Assembly (NCBI GenBank): GCA_020161665.1
Contig: JAIUPA010000031.1
Location: forward strand, 1-64,000
Length of the DNA stretch: 64,000 nt
Direction of reading: 5' to 3'
From: Pseudomonadota bacterium
GTDB lineage: Bacteria > Pseudomonadota > Alphaproteobacteria > Rhizobiales > Rhizobiaceae
Shown: piece after piece, positions 35,183 to 44,699 of the stretch
Position numbering within the stretch: position 1 is the first letter of the stretch
Layout of the letters: every line of letters begins with the position of its first letter
Made by a program: the position numbers and the translations under genes
Notes under the pieces: generated by a model
The model's input: the letters and a program-made list of their open reading frames with translations, nothing else
Database searches by the model: none
Told to the model about the DNA's origin: nothing

Positions 35183-36052
35183 ATGACAGAACACACTTCC
35201 TATCGCGTCGGCCTGATTGGGCGGACCATCCAGCACTCCAAATCGCCGCCGCTGCACATGCGCGAGGGGGCTGCCCACGGTCTCGATTACGTCTATGAAC
35301 TGGTCGATGCGACGGCCCGCAACCTGCCGGACAGCGCGCTTGGCGACCTGCTCGACGAACTTGAAGCGCGTGGTTTTGCCGGAACGAACATCACCCACCC
35401 CTTCAAGCAGGCCGTTATTCCCTTCCTCACCGATCTTTCCGAGGACGCCCGCATGCTGGGCGCGGTCAACACCATTGTGTTCAAGGATGGCAAGCGGATC
35501 GGCCACAACACCGACTGGTATGGCTTTTCCGAAAATCTCGTGCGCGGCCTGCCCGGTGCCAGGCTTGACCGTGCCCTGCTTCTGGGTGCCGGTGGCGCGG
35601 GCGTTGCCGTTGCCCATGCGGCGCTCAAGCTCGGCATCGGCCATCTCGATATTCTCGATCAGGACAGGGACCGAGCCGAGCGCCTGGCCGCAGAACTCAA
35701 CGAACGCTTTGGCCAACAGCGCGCCTTTGCGGTTGCCGATGCTGCGGAATCCCTGCCAAAGGCGGATGGCCTCATCAATGCAACGCCGGTTGGCATGCTC
35801 GCGCATCCCGGCATTCCCGTTTCGCCCGACCTGCTGGAGTCCCGTCACTGGGTGGCCGATATCGTTTACGTGCCGCTCGTGACGGAACTTCTGGCCGCGG
35901 CCCGCGACAAGGGTTGCCGAACGCTGCAAGGCGGCGGCATGACCGTTTATCAAGCCGCCGAAGCATTTCGTCTTTTCTGCGGAAAGCAGCCGGATGACGA
36001 GCGCATGACGGCCCATTTCAATGAACTTTGCGCTGAAGAGGCCCGATCATGA
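35183..36052 (+). CDS. Catabolic shikimate/quinate dehydrogenase (AroE family)
   Basis: A 289-residue shikimate-dehydrogenase-family enzyme. Substrate site: HSKSPPLHM, catalytic Lys in NITHPFK, Asp in GHNTDWYGF. Cofactor loop: GAGGAG. The NRTxxRA motif of biosynthetic NADP-dependent AroE is replaced by [11 protein letters not shown], with acidic residues at the 2'-phosphate position, as in NAD-linked catabolic quinate/shikimate dehydrogenases. It should oxidise shikimate to 3-dehydroshikimate and/or quinate to 3-dehydroquinate. The stop overlaps aroQ (36049-36052). Confidence 0.9.
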   Translation: MTEHTSYRVGLIGRTIQHSKSPPLHMREGAAHGLDYVYELVDATARNLPDSALGDLLDELEARGFAGTNITHPFKQAVIPFLTDLSEDARMLGAVNTIVFKDGKRIGHNTDWYGFSENLVRGLPGARLDRALLLGAGGAGVAVAHAALKLGIGHLDILDQDRDRAERLAAELNERFGQQRAFAVADAAESLPKADGLINATPVGMLAHPGIPVSPDLLESRHWVADIVYVPLVTELLAAARDKGCRTLQGGGMTVYQAAEAFRLFCGKQPDDERMTAHFNELCAEEARS

Positions 36053-36489
36053 GCCTGTTTTACGTCCTGAATGGCCCGAACCTTAATCTTCTCGGCCAGC
36101 GTCAGCCCGAAATTTACGGCTACGAGACCATGGCCGATGTGGAACGCAATTGCCGGGCGCTGACAGACGCCGCCGGGCATCAGCTGTTCTTTGCGCAGAG
36201 CAACCGGGAATATGAGCTGATCGACTGGATTCATGAAGCGCGCGGCAAGGCGGCGGGCATCGTCATCAATCCCGGTGCCTTCACCCACACCTCAGTCGCC
36301 ATTCTGGATGCGCTCAATGCCTTCGAGGCCCCGGTGATCGAGGTTCACATCTCAAACATCCACAAGCGCGAGGTTTTTCGCCACCATTCCTATGTCTCGA
36401 CGCGAGCCGAAGGCGTGATCGCCGGGTTGGGCATCGAGGGTTACGAAATGGCGCTTCGCCATCTCATCAATCGTCTTGCACGCGGGTAG
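36049..36489 (+). CDS. aroQ: Type II 3-dehydroquinate dehydratase
   Basis: A 146-residue enzyme interconverting 3-dehydroquinate and 3-dehydroshikimate. Catalytic Tyr and Arg are in [21 protein letters not shown], substrate loop [13 protein letters not shown], catalytic His in [18 protein letters not shown]. Coupled to the dehydrogenase by ATGA, it serves catabolism (quinate branch) here. Its 3' end overlaps the convergent tetR gene by 23 bp. Confidence 0.95.
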   Translation: MSLFYVLNGPNLNLLGQRQPEIYGYETMADVERNCRALTDAAGHQLFFAQSNREYELIDWIHEARGKAAGIVINPGAFTHTSVAILDALNAFEAPVIEVHISNIHKREVFRHHSYVSTRAEGVIAGLGIEGYEMALRHLINRLARG

Positions 36490-37159
36490 GAATATGGTCT
36501 GGCCGCAGCACATAGCGCAGTACCATCTCCGCCACATGGGCCGAAAGCCGCTCTTGCCCGTCGTCTGTGAACAATTCACCGCCGAAAATATGGGAGAAGG
36601 TGGCGCTGTTCGAGACGTTGAAGAAGGACAGCGCGCTGATCTGCCAGTGCAGTTCCAGCGGATCGACGCCAGTGCGAAACACGCCGCTTTCCTGACCGCG
36701 CTTCAAAACGCCCTCCAGCGCTTCAATGGCCGGGCGATTGAGGCCGCGAATGGTCTGGGAAACCTGCATGTGACGGCCATGGTGGATGTTCTCGATCATC
36801 ACCATACGGATAAAATCGGGATGGCGGCGATGGTGATCGAAGGTGAACCGGCAGAGCCGCTCAAGCGCCGCCTGCGGGTCAAGCCCATCCAGTTCAAGGT
36901 CGCTTTCGCCGCCGCGCACCTTGCCATAGGCCTCTTCCAGAACGCGCTGGTAAAGCCCCTCCTTGTCGCCGAAGTAGTAATAGATCATGCGCTTGGATGT
37001 GCGCGTGCGGGCCGCAATTTCGTCAATGCGCGCGCCGGACAAGCCGTTTTGGGAAAATTCCTCCATCGCAACGGTGAGAATATCGCGGCGCACCCCTTCG
37101 GGATCGCGCTTGGCCACCTTGGCGGGTCGTTCCTTGGCCGTGGCGTTTTCCTCTTTCAT
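36467..37159 (-). CDS. TetR-family regulator of the quinate/shikimate block
   Basis: A 230-residue TetR repressor. [51 protein letters not shown]. The C-terminal ligand domain is of the large TetR_C type seen near aromatic-catabolic genes. It is divergent from quiC with a ~80-bp shared control region, so it probably represses quiC and perhaps the ABC-aroE-aroQ operon. Confidence 0.88.
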   Translation of the reverse strand: MKEENATAKERPAKVAKRDPEGVRRDILTVAMEEFSQNGLSGARIDEIAARTRTSKRMIYYYFGDKEGLYQRVLEEAYGKVRGGESDLELDGLDPQAALERLCRFTFDHHRRHPDFIRMVMIENIHHGRHMQVSQTIRGLNRPAIEALEGVLKRGQESGVFRTGVDPLELHWQISALSFFNVSNSATFSHIFGGELFTDDGQERLSAHVAEMVLRYVLRPDHIPTRVQDD

Positions 37160-37239
37160 CGCATCCCCCCGCTCATCCGGCTGCTTCGCGCCGGAATCTT
37201 ATTAACCAAGCAGTACATAAGGCCAGAAAGGAAGGCAAT

Positions 37240-39177
37240 ATGGCAGCCCCGGCGACTAAAGGACTAGGCGTTCCGATGCGCACGTCGATTGCGACCGTTT
37301 CGATCAGCGGCGAATTCCCGGACAAGCTCGCTGCCATTGCCAAGGCGGGCTTTTCCGGCGTCGAGATTTTCGAAAACGATTTCCTGACTTTTGATGCATC
37401 TCCGCGCGAAGTGGCCAAAATGGCCCGGGACCACGGGCTGGACATCACGCTCTTCCAGCCATTTCGCGATTTCGAGGGGATGCCGGAGCCGCATCGCACC
37501 CGTGCTTTCGAACGCGCCGAGCGCAAGTTCGACATTATGGGTGAGCTTGGCACCGATCTTATGCTGATCTGCTCCAACGTTTCGCCCGTCTCGCTCGGTG
37601 GCATCGACCGGGCGGCGGCGGATTTCCATGAACTGGGCGAGCGGGCGGCCAAACACGGTGTGCGTGTCGGTTACGAGGCGCTCGCCTGGGGTCGCCATGT
37701 CAACGACCACCGCGATGCATGGGAAATTGTGCGACGCGCCGACCATACGCAGGTCGGAATCATTCTCGACAGCTTCCATACACTTTCGCGCAAGATCGAC
37801 CCGAATTCGATCCGCTCCATTCCCGGCGACAAGATTTTCATCGTGCAACTCGCCGACGCGCCGCTTTTCGACATGGACCTGCTCTACTGGAGCCGCCACT
37901 TCCGCAATATGCCGGGAGAAGGCGACCTGCCGGTGGTGGATTTCATGCGCGCCGTGGCGGCGACCGGCTATACGGGGCCGCTTTCGCTGGAGATTTTCAA
38001 CGACCAGTTTCGCGGCGGACATGCCCGGGCGCTGGCCGAAGACGGCCACCGCTCGCTCGTCTACATCATGGATCAGGTGAAGCGGCAGGAGCCTGACATT
38101 CGCATCGCGGTTCCGGATATGCCCGACCGCATCACCGCGCATGGCGTTGAGTTTGTCGAATTCACCACCGCCCCGGCGGAAAAGGCCAATCTCGCCAGCC
38201 TGCTCGGCACGCTTGGCTTTAACAGGGTCGCCAGACATCGCACGCGCAGTGTCGATCTATATCGACAGGGCGACATTCGCATCGTCATCAATACCGACCA
38301 GACGGGGGACAGTTTTGCGGTATCGTCCTATTCCGTGCACGGCACGAATGCCTATGCCTTTGGCATGAAAGTCGACAATGCCATGGACGCCCTGAAGCGA
38401 GCGGCGGCCCTTGGAGCGACCACCTTTTCCGAGCCGCGCAAAGCGGGCGAAGTCCACGTTCCGGCCATTCAGGGTGTTGGCAACGGGGTGATCTATTTCC
38501 TCGATGACAGCGCGAAACTTTCCACGATCTGGGACGCGGAATTTGTGCCCGTCGAAGAAGAGGCGGCGCAACCAACGGCCGGTCTCACGCGCATCGACCA
38601 TCTGGCGCAAACCACCCATTACGACGAGATGCTGACCTGGCTTCTCTTCTACACGTCAATCTTTTCGACCCGGCGCACGCCGATGGTCGACGTGGTCGAT
38701 CCCGGCGGACTGGTGCGAAGCCAGGCGATTGAAAGTGTGCCGGAACCGACCTTCCGCCTGACGATGAACGGCGCGGACAGCCGAAAGACCTTTGCCGGGA
38801 AATTTCTCGCCGAAGGGTTTGGCACCAGCATTCAGCACATCGCCCTTGCGACGGATGATATTTTTGCAACCGCCAACCGGCTGGCCGAACTCGGTTTTGA
38901 AGCGCTGCCTATTTCGCGCAACTACTATGATGATCTGGAAGCACGCTTCGGCCTCGAGCCCGCCTTTTCCGATGCGCTGCGCGCCGCGAGCATCCTTTAT
39001 GACCGCGACGACCGTGGTGAATATTTCCAGATTTACAGCAGAACCTTCGCGGAGGGTTTCTTCTTCGAAATCATCGAGCGGCGCGGTGCATACGGCGGAT
39101 ACGGGGCTATGAATGCCCCGTTCCGGATTGCCGCCCAGCGTCGCCTTTCGGGCCCGGCGGGCATGCCACGTGGATAA
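37240..39177 (+). CDS. quiC: 3-dehydroshikimate dehydratase, TIM barrel fused to HPPD-like domain
   Basis: A 645-residue fusion like QuiC1 of Pseudomonas. The N-terminal AP-endonuclease-2-type TIM barrel (~15-275) dehydrates 3-dehydroshikimate to protocatechuate; metal-ligand regions are VGYEALAWG, GIILDSFH and LSLEIFND. The C-terminal half (~300-620) is a vicinal-oxygen-chelate domain like 4-hydroxyphenylpyruvate dioxygenase with all three metal ligands visible (IDHLAQTTH, IQHIALATDD, FFEIIERRG). AAAGGAAGG precedes ATG at 37240. It links the shikimate block to pcaHG. Confidence 0.92.
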   Translation: MAAPATKGLGVPMRTSIATVSISGEFPDKLAAIAKAGFSGVEIFENDFLTFDASPREVAKMARDHGLDITLFQPFRDFEGMPEPHRTRAFERAERKFDIMGELGTDLMLICSNVSPVSLGGIDRAAADFHELGERAAKHGVRVGYEALAWGRHVNDHRDAWEIVRRADHTQVGIILDSFHTLSRKIDPNSIRSIPGDKIFIVQLADAPLFDMDLLYWSRHFRNMPGEGDLPVVDFMRAVAATGYTGPLSLEIFNDQFRGGHARALAEDGHRSLVYIMDQVKRQEPDIRIAVPDMPDRITAHGVEFVEFTTAPAEKANLASLLGTLGFNRVARHRTRSVDLYRQGDIRIVINTDQTGDSFAVSSYSVHGTNAYAFGMKVDNAMDALKRAAALGATTFSEPRKAGEVHVPAIQGVGNGVIYFLDDSAKLSTIWDAEFVPVEEEAAQPTAGLTRIDHLAQTTHYDEMLTWLLFYTSIFSTRRTPMVDVVDPGGLVRSQAIESVPEPTFRLTMNGADSRKTFAGKFLAEGFGTSIQHIALATDDIFATANRLAELGFEALPISRNYYDDLEARFGLEPAFSDALRAASILYDRDDRGEYFQIYSRTFAEGFFFEIIERRGAYGGYGAMNAPFRIAAQRRLSGPAGMPRG

Positions 39178-39181
39178 GCTC

Positions 39182-40240
39182 TTAAGCCAGTGGCGACAGG
39201 TCCACCTGAACCGACGCGCCGCGTTCAGCCGCCAGTCGAATGGCATCGAGAACAATCAGATTGGCCGTCGCGTCGCGGGCCGACACAAGCGGGTCTCCAC
39301 CCTTTCGGATCAGCGTATCGAAATGGTCGAGCTGCTGCTCATAGGGGTCCGCATGGGTCACGGGAAGCTGCAAGGGCTTGAGCACTCGGGTCCAGTCCGG
39401 CGCACCTTCCGGCTCCCAGAGCGTCAGGTCAGGCAAGGAGAGACCGGCATGACTACCGGCATAATGATGGGCGGTAACGGGGTGAGCGGGGAAGCGCACC
39501 GGATTTTCGCCCGCCGACAGATCCCAGGCCCAGGGACCATTGGCGGCATCGGAGATGCAAAGCGTGGCGAGGCCACCGCACACGAAAGTCAGGGCGACGG
39601 CAGCGCTGTCTTCCACGGCGAAGCCCCGGCGCGCATGGCTGGCGATCGCCTGAACGCTTTCGATTTCGCCGAAGAAGTGGCGCAAAAGATCGATCTCGTG
39701 GACGAGATTGATGAGAAGCGGCCCTCCGGCCCCCGGCGTTCTGCGCCAGGCCGCATCGAAATAGGATGGCGGCTTGGCCAGTGTACAGGTGACGTTGGCC
39801 ATCACCAGATCGCCGATCCGGCCCGCATGGATCGCCGCATGGGCGGCGCGGATGATGGGGTTATGGCGGCGGTGATGGCCGATCAGAAGCGGCACGCCGG
39901 TGCGTTCGCCAACCTCAATCAGACGCAACGCCGAGGTGAGACTCTCAGCCACCGGCTTTTCAAGGAGAACGGGCATGCCCGCTACCAGAAGTACGGCAGA
40001 GATCGGCAGATGGGTCTCGTTTGGGGTCGCAACGATAGCGGCTTCAGCCAGACCGGATGCGGTGAGCGCGGCCACATCAGGCAGGCAAGGCACCCCGAGC
40101 GACTGGGCAAGCGCCACGCCGCCCGGTGCCGGATCGACCAGTGCACTGAGGCGCAAAGCCTTGGATTTGGCCAGCGTTTCAATGTGTGTGCGGCCAATGG
40201 CCCCTGCCCCGATTACGGCAACGCCAATTTTTTCAACCAT
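39182..40240 (-). CDS. Gfo/Idh/MocA-family oxidoreductase
   Basis: A 352-residue NAD(P)-dependent dehydrogenase. N-terminal Rossmann fold VAVIGAGAIGRTHIETLAKSKALRLSALVDP; catalytic-region motif LLEKPVAES; C-terminal alpha/beta substrate domain with HEIDLLRHFFGE. The substrate is usually a cyclitol, sugar or other polyol ring and is not identifiable here. It ends 4 bp from the quiC stop (convergent). Its promoter region is shared with the epimerase gene and holds the IclR-type palindrome. Confidence 0.87.
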   Translation of the reverse strand: MVEKIGVAVIGAGAIGRTHIETLAKSKALRLSALVDPAPGGVALAQSLGVPCLPDVAALTASGLAEAAIVATPNETHLPISAVLLVAGMPVLLEKPVAESLTSALRLIEVGERTGVPLLIGHHRRHNPIIRAAHAAIHAGRIGDLVMANVTCTLAKPPSYFDAAWRRTPGAGGPLLINLVHEIDLLRHFFGEIESVQAIASHARRGFAVEDSAAVALTFVCGGLATLCISDAANGPWAWDLSAGENPVRFPAHPVTAHHYAGSHAGLSLPDLTLWEPEGAPDWTRVLKPLQLPVTHADPYEQQLDHFDTLIRKGGDPLVSARDATANLIVLDAIRLAAERGASVQVDLSPLA

Positions 40241-40294
40241 GGAATCCCTCCCTTATTTGTGTCCGGGATCATAACAAGCAAAAATCAAAACGGA

Positions 40295-40326
40295 ATTAAA
40301 GTTTAATCTTGAATATCATTCCATTC
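40295..40326. promoter_or_regulatory. Operators between the oxidoreductase and epimerase genes
   Basis: ATTAAA-G-TTTAAT (40295-40307), and on the minus strand GAATGGAATGATATTCA (40326-40310). The latter matches the palindrome found upstream of iclR and two other genes (consensus ATGGAATGAYATTCCAT). Confidence 0.65.
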
Positions 40327-40462
40327 TTTGCAATGGTCTGGATCAAGGTTGAGGACAACAGCAAGACCGGGAGGGTCGCATGCGCCGTCAAGCACTGAAC
40401 CGCACGACCGTCAGCCGGTCAAAACGGGTTTGCATTTTGAAGCCGGGCAAGGAGACCGGGGC

Positions 40463-41395
40463 ATGAGCCGCATCCTTGTCACAGGCGGCACCGGCTTTGT
40501 CGGACTGCGCACCCTTGCCGCCCTTCATGCCGAGGGCAATACGCTACGCATTTTTGATCTGATGCCGCGCCCCGAACGTATTGCCGCCGGAATTCCGGTC
40601 GAGGTGGTTAGCGGCGACATTACAGACAGCAGTGCTGTTCAAGCAGCAGCGCAAGACTGTGATGGAATTGTCCATCTCGCCGGACTGATGACCGTCGACT
40701 GCGCCCGCGATCCGGCGCTCGGCGCGCGTGTCAATCTGATCGGCAGCCTCAATGTGTTCGAGGCGGCAAAGGCCCGTCGCCTTCCCGTGGCCTACCTGTC
40801 CACCGCAGGCGTCTTCGGCCCGCAGGATGCGACGCACCCCCTTCCGATGACCATCTACGGCGCGACGAAGCTTGCCGTGGAGGGTGCCGCAAGGGCCTTC
40901 TTTATGGATCACGGTGTTCCAAGCCTTGGGCTTCGCCCCTACATTATCTATGGGCCGGGTATCAGCTCCGGCATTGCGGCTGGCCCGTCCATTGCGATCG
41001 ACGCCAGCGTGCGCCGCGAACCCGCAACGATCCAGTTTTCCGGCCGTGTCGGCTTTGTGTATGTGGACGATGTGGCCCGCCTGCTGGCGACCGCGATGCG
41101 CGCACCCTTGACCCAAGCGACCGTTCTGACCATGGCGGGCGACACCGCCGAGATGGATGATTTCGTGGCTGAACTGGCACGCCAATCCGGCTTTGACGGC
41201 ATATCCGTCAGTGGTTTGCCGCTGCGCATTCCCGCCGATCTGGTGTCCGACCAGGTTCCACCGGTTTTCGGCGACCAGCCGGTGACTTCGGTCGCCAACG
41301 GGATTTCGCGCGCGCTGGCCGAACTGAAAAATCTGACTGACGAAAAGTCCAACGTTTCGTCCTCATCGTCCATTTCCCGGATGCGAGGGCCATGA
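40463..41395 (+). CDS. NAD-dependent epimerase/dehydratase (extended SDR)
   Basis: A 310-residue extended SDR. NAD loop ILVTGGTGFVGLRTL, acidic strand end RIFDLM, active-site STAG and YGATKLAVE (Tyr-x3-Lys). The C-terminal serine-rich tail (SNVSSSSSISRM) looks disordered. ATG at 40463 follows AAGGAG. It could act on a ring hydroxyl or ketone rather than a sugar nucleotide, given its place ahead of the importer; the substrate is unknown. Confidence 0.87.
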   Translation: MSRILVTGGTGFVGLRTLAALHAEGNTLRIFDLMPRPERIAAGIPVEVVSGDITDSSAVQAAAQDCDGIVHLAGLMTVDCARDPALGARVNLIGSLNVFEAAKARRLPVAYLSTAGVFGPQDATHPLPMTIYGATKLAVEGAARAFFMDHGVPSLGLRPYIIYGPGISSGIAAGPSIAIDASVRREPATIQFSGRVGFVYVDDVARLLATAMRAPLTQATVLTMAGDTAEMDDFVAELARQSGFDGISVSGLPLRIPADLVSDQVPPVFGDQPVTSVANGISRALAELKNLTDEKSNVSSSSSISRMRGP

Positions 41396-41439
41396 TTTTG
41401 TCAATCATCAAATGAGGCCCGTCATCGAGGGCGCACCGC

Positions 41440-41618
41440 TCAGCGAAGTCAGCCTCAAGCTGAAGGCTCATTTGCCGCGACCTTGAACCGTCGTGCATCA
41501 GGAGGAAAAGCCTGAACCCAATTCGCAGCCACCGGTGAGGAGACCGGTGGTTGCGTTCCGAAGGGCGGCCCCATCGGGTCGCACCCCAAGGACGATGCAA
41601 ACGATCATTATCGGGAGG
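41440..41618 (+). ncRNA. Candidate structured leader of livKHMGF
   Basis: The 229-bp spacer folds into a compact multibranch element. TGCATC (41494-41499) closes with GATGCA (41594-41599) around three arms. These are AGG/CCT (41500-41502 with 41511-41513); a perfect 13-bp hairpin CGCAGCCACCGGT (41524-41536) with ACCGGTGGTTGCG (41543-41555) capped by GAGGAG; and GCGGCCC-CATC-GGGTCGC (41565-41582). An additional hairpin AGCCT/AGGCT lies at 41451-41468. The ribosome-binding site GGGAGGA follows at 41613. I do not recognise the class; pairings were found by eye. Confidence 0.5.
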
Positions 41619-41624
41619 ATTTCA

Positions 41625-42752
41625 ATGATCAAGAAACTGCTGTCTGCAACCGCCATGGTTCTGGCACTGGGCGCCATGCCTGCACTCGCTGACCTCAAGG
41701 TCGGCTCAATTGTCGAACTGTCTGGCCCGGGCGCTGCTGCCGGGACCAACTTCCGCGACGGCGTCCACATGGGCTTTGAAGAAATCAACGCTCAGGGTGG
41801 CATTCTCAAGGAAAAGGTGGAAATCCTTGAATATGACAGCCAGACCGACCCGCAGGTCTCGCGCGCCCTCGTTCAGAAGGCCATTGACGAAAATGTCTAT
41901 GCCATCATGGGCACCGTCTTTTCCTCGTCTACCGTCGTCAACATGATGGTTGCCAAGCAGTATGGCATTCCGCAGTTCACCGGCTCGGAAGCCCCTTCGA
42001 TCACGGCTAAGGGCAATCCCTATATCTTCCGCACCGCCTTCGGTTCGCAGAAGGGCGTGCCGAAGCTCGTGAAGTACATGGTCGACAAGATGGGCGTGAA
42101 GAAGGTGGGCGTGGCCTGGGCCAACACCGAATTCGGCAAGGGCGGTCATCAGGCATTTATCGATGAAGCCAAGAAGGCCGGTCTGGAAATCGTCGTCGAC
42201 GTGCCGTCCGAACAGGCGCAGGCCGATTTCTCCGCCGACGTTCTGAAGCTCAAGAACTCCGATGCCGATGCCTTCTTCGTCTACTACACCGAGGAAGAAA
42301 GCGCCCGCTTCCTGCGCGAAGCCCGCAAGCAGGGCATTTCCAAGCCGCTGCTCGGCGAAACCACGCTCGTCGGCCACAAGGTGATCGAACTGGCCGGTGA
42401 GGCCGCCAACGGCGCTGCCGGTCACGTCGGCCTGACGCCGGATGCCAATGTTCCGGCACTCAAGGAGATGGTTGAGCGCTTCAAGGCCAAGTACAAGTAC
42501 ACGCCGGATCACAACGCCATCAAGGGCTACATCGGCGCCTGGACGCTGAAGTATGTGACCGAACTGGCTGGCAAGCCGGATAGCAAGGCGATCGCCGAAA
42601 AGCTGCACGGCCTGACGCTGAAGGCGTCGGAATATCCGGGCGTTCTCATGGATGTCAGCTGGGATGACACGGGTGAAATGTCGCGCGAGAGCTTCTTCGT
42701 GAAGGTCGAGAACGGCAAGCAGGTCGTGGACGCCATTCTGCCCCCGAACTGA
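41625..42752 (+). CDS. LivK-type ABC binding protein
   Basis: A 375-residue periplasmic protein of the branched-chain-amino-acid-binding fold (Peripla_BP_6). It has a signal peptide (1-22, KKLLSATAMVLALGAMPALA), then LKVGSIVELSGPGAAAGTNFRDGVHMGFEEINAQGG and two lobes. The family also transports aromatic acids, amides and urea; the surrounding genes suggest an alicyclic or aromatic acid (inference). Confidence 0.9.
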   Translation: MIKKLLSATAMVLALGAMPALADLKVGSIVELSGPGAAAGTNFRDGVHMGFEEINAQGGILKEKVEILEYDSQTDPQVSRALVQKAIDENVYAIMGTVFSSSTVVNMMVAKQYGIPQFTGSEAPSITAKGNPYIFRTAFGSQKGVPKLVKYMVDKMGVKKVGVAWANTEFGKGGHQAFIDEAKKAGLEIVVDVPSEQAQADFSADVLKLKNSDADAFFVYYTEEESARFLREARKQGISKPLLGETTLVGHKVIELAGEAANGAAGHVGLTPDANVPALKEMVERFKAKYKYTPDHNAIKGYIGAWTLKYVTELAGKPDSKAIAEKLHGLTLKASEYPGVLMDVSWDDTGEMSRESFFVKVENGKQVVDAILPPN

Positions 42753-42773
42753 GCCCCAAATCCTTCAAAAACG

Positions 42774-42800
42774 GACCGGTGACGGATTTCGTCGCCGGTC
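42774..42800 (+). promoter_or_regulatory. Hairpin after the livK-type gene
   Basis: GACCGGTGACG, GATTT, CGTCGCCGGTC: an 11-bp stem with one G-U pair and no T-tract. As after dctP, it probably raises binding-protein output relative to the permeases. Confidence 0.6.
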
Positions 42801-42849
42801 TCCCCATCCCCGTTCGCTAAGCCGACCAACAGCCGTTTAGGACATACTC

Positions 42850-43728
42850 ATGGCCGAGCTTCTTCAAATTCTGATTTCCGGCTTGGCCGCCGGTTCCATC
42901 TATGCGCTGGCCGCCGTGGGTTTTACCCTGCTCTGGCAGGCATCGCAGACGATCAATTTCGCGCAGGGCGAATTCGTCATGCTGCCCGCGTTCTTCGTGC
43001 TGATCGGCATGACCGTTTTCGGGCTGCCGCTCTGGCTCTCCATTTTCCTCGGCCTTGGCCTGGCGCTTCTCATTCTCGGTGTCGCCTTCAAGCGGTTGAT
43101 TGTCGAGCCAATGCTACCGCATGGCACGCTGCCGCTCGTGATCGCTACCATCGCGCTCGGCCTTCTGATGAAGGAAAGCGTCAAGGAGTTTTATGGCGCG
43201 ACGGCACAGCCCTTCCCGCCCATCTTCCCGCAGACGGTCTATCATATCGCTGGCGCCAGCGTTTCGGTTCAGGATATCTGCAACTTGATCGTCTCTATGC
43301 TGGCCATTGGCGGACTTCAGCTGTTCCTCAGCCGCACACGTACCGGTCGCTGCATGCAGGCTTCGGCCCAGAACCCTGGCGTCGCTGAAATTCTCGGCGT
43401 CAACGTCAAGCGCATGGTGCTCTACACCTTCCTGATCAACGCGGCGCTCGCCACCATTGCCTCCGTGCTGATCTCGCCGATCTATCTCGCCAAGTTCTCG
43501 AACGGTGAAACGCTTGGCCTCGTGGCCTTCATCGCGGCCATCGTCGGCGGCTTCAACCAGATCCGCGGCGCGCTCGTCGGCGGCCTGCTGATCGGTGTCA
43601 TCGACAACTTCTCGGCGGTTTACATTTCGGCCCAGTATCGCTCGGCCATGCCGCTCATCCTGCTCATCATCATCATCCTGCTGCGCCCGCAGGGCCTGCT
43701 CGGCACCCCGGAAGGGAGAACCGTATGA
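42850..43728 (+). CDS. livH: LivH-type ABC permease
   Basis: A 292-residue permease with ~8 helices. Family motifs: SGLAAGSIYALAAVGFTLLWQASQTINFAQGEFVML and IVGGFNQIRGALVGGLLIGVIDNF. The stop overlaps livM by ATGA (43725-43728). Confidence 0.92.
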   Translation: MAELLQILISGLAAGSIYALAAVGFTLLWQASQTINFAQGEFVMLPAFFVLIGMTVFGLPLWLSIFLGLGLALLILGVAFKRLIVEPMLPHGTLPLVIATIALGLLMKESVKEFYGATAQPFPPIFPQTVYHIAGASVSVQDICNLIVSMLAIGGLQLFLSRTRTGRCMQASAQNPGVAEILGVNVKRMVLYTFLINAALATIASVLISPIYLAKFSNGETLGLVAFIAAIVGGFNQIRGALVGGLLIGVIDNFSAVYISAQYRSAMPLILLIIIILLRPQGLLGTPEGRTV

Positions 43729-44699
43729 CCCGCCTTCGCCCCGTTCTTCTTGCCCTTGGCATTGCCGCCCTTGTTATGGCTCCCATCGGCCAGGGCAACT
43801 ACATCGTCTATACGCTGTGCTCGTGGCTTCTCTTTTCCATCGCCGCCATGGGTCTGAACCTGACGCTCGGCTATGCCGGACAGGTGAGCCTCGCACAGGC
43901 AGGTTTCATGGGCATCGGTGCCTATATCACCGCACTCATGACGCTTGCCGGTGTTCACTGGATCTTTGCTGTCATCCTGTCGATTACGGCAAGCTTCGCC
44001 ATGGGCCTTCTGCTGGGCTATCCGGCGCTGCGCGTCCAGCACCACTTCCTCGCCTTCGTAACGCTGGCCTTCAACACGCTGCTGTTTCTTGTGCTGCGCA
44101 ATGAAGAGGAAATCACCGGCGGCTCCTTCGGCCTCAGCGGCATGGAGCGCCCGATCTTCTTCGGCTTCACGACGGATTCGAACATCGCCTTCTACTACTT
44201 CTCGCTCGTCTGCTTCCTGGTGGCAGCCGGAACCCTTTGGTGGATCCTGCATTCGCCGTGGGGCCGCGCTTTCAAGGCGCTGCGCGAAAACCCGGTCCGC
44301 GCCGAAAGCCTTGGCCTCAAGGTTCGCCGCCAGACGCTTCTTGCCTTTGCCATTGGCTCGGCCTTCGGCGGTCTTGCCGGAGCGATGCAGGCCCCGCTCG
44401 TTCAGTTCATCGAACCGTCGAGCTTTGCTCTCATCCACTCTCTGAAGCTTCTGCTGATGGTGGTGGTTGGTGGTTCTGGCTTCTTCTTCGGCCCGATGCT
44501 GGGTGCTGCCGTTGTCATTCTTCTGCCGGAAGTACTGCGCTTTACCGAAGGCTATTACCTCATCATCTACGCCGCCCTGGTCATCGTTCTGATGGTGTTT
44601 TCGCCGAACGGACTGATCGGCCTTGGCCAGAAGCTGTTCGACAAGTTCAAGCCCAAGCATGAAGCCCGCCGCGATCTGAAACAGGGAGTCCAGCTGTGA
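43725..44699 (+). CDS. livM: LivM-type ABC permease
   Basis: A 324-residue partner permease. Motifs: MGLNLTLGYAGQVSLAQAGFMGIGAYITAL, GRAFKALRENPVRAESLGL and GGLAGAMQAPLVQFI. The stop overlaps the GTG start of livG. Confidence 0.92.
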   Translation: MTRLRPVLLALGIAALVMAPIGQGNYIVYTLCSWLLFSIAAMGLNLTLGYAGQVSLAQAGFMGIGAYITALMTLAGVHWIFAVILSITASFAMGLLLGYPALRVQHHFLAFVTLAFNTLLFLVLRNEEEITGGSFGLSGMERPIFFGFTTDSNIAFYYFSLVCFLVAAGTLWWILHSPWGRAFKALRENPVRAESLGLKVRRQTLLAFAIGSAFGGLAGAMQAPLVQFIEPSSFALIHSLKLLLMVVVGGSGFFFGPMLGAAVVILLPEVLRFTEGYYLIIYAALVIVLMVFSPNGLIGLGQKLFDKFKPKHEARRDLKQGVQL

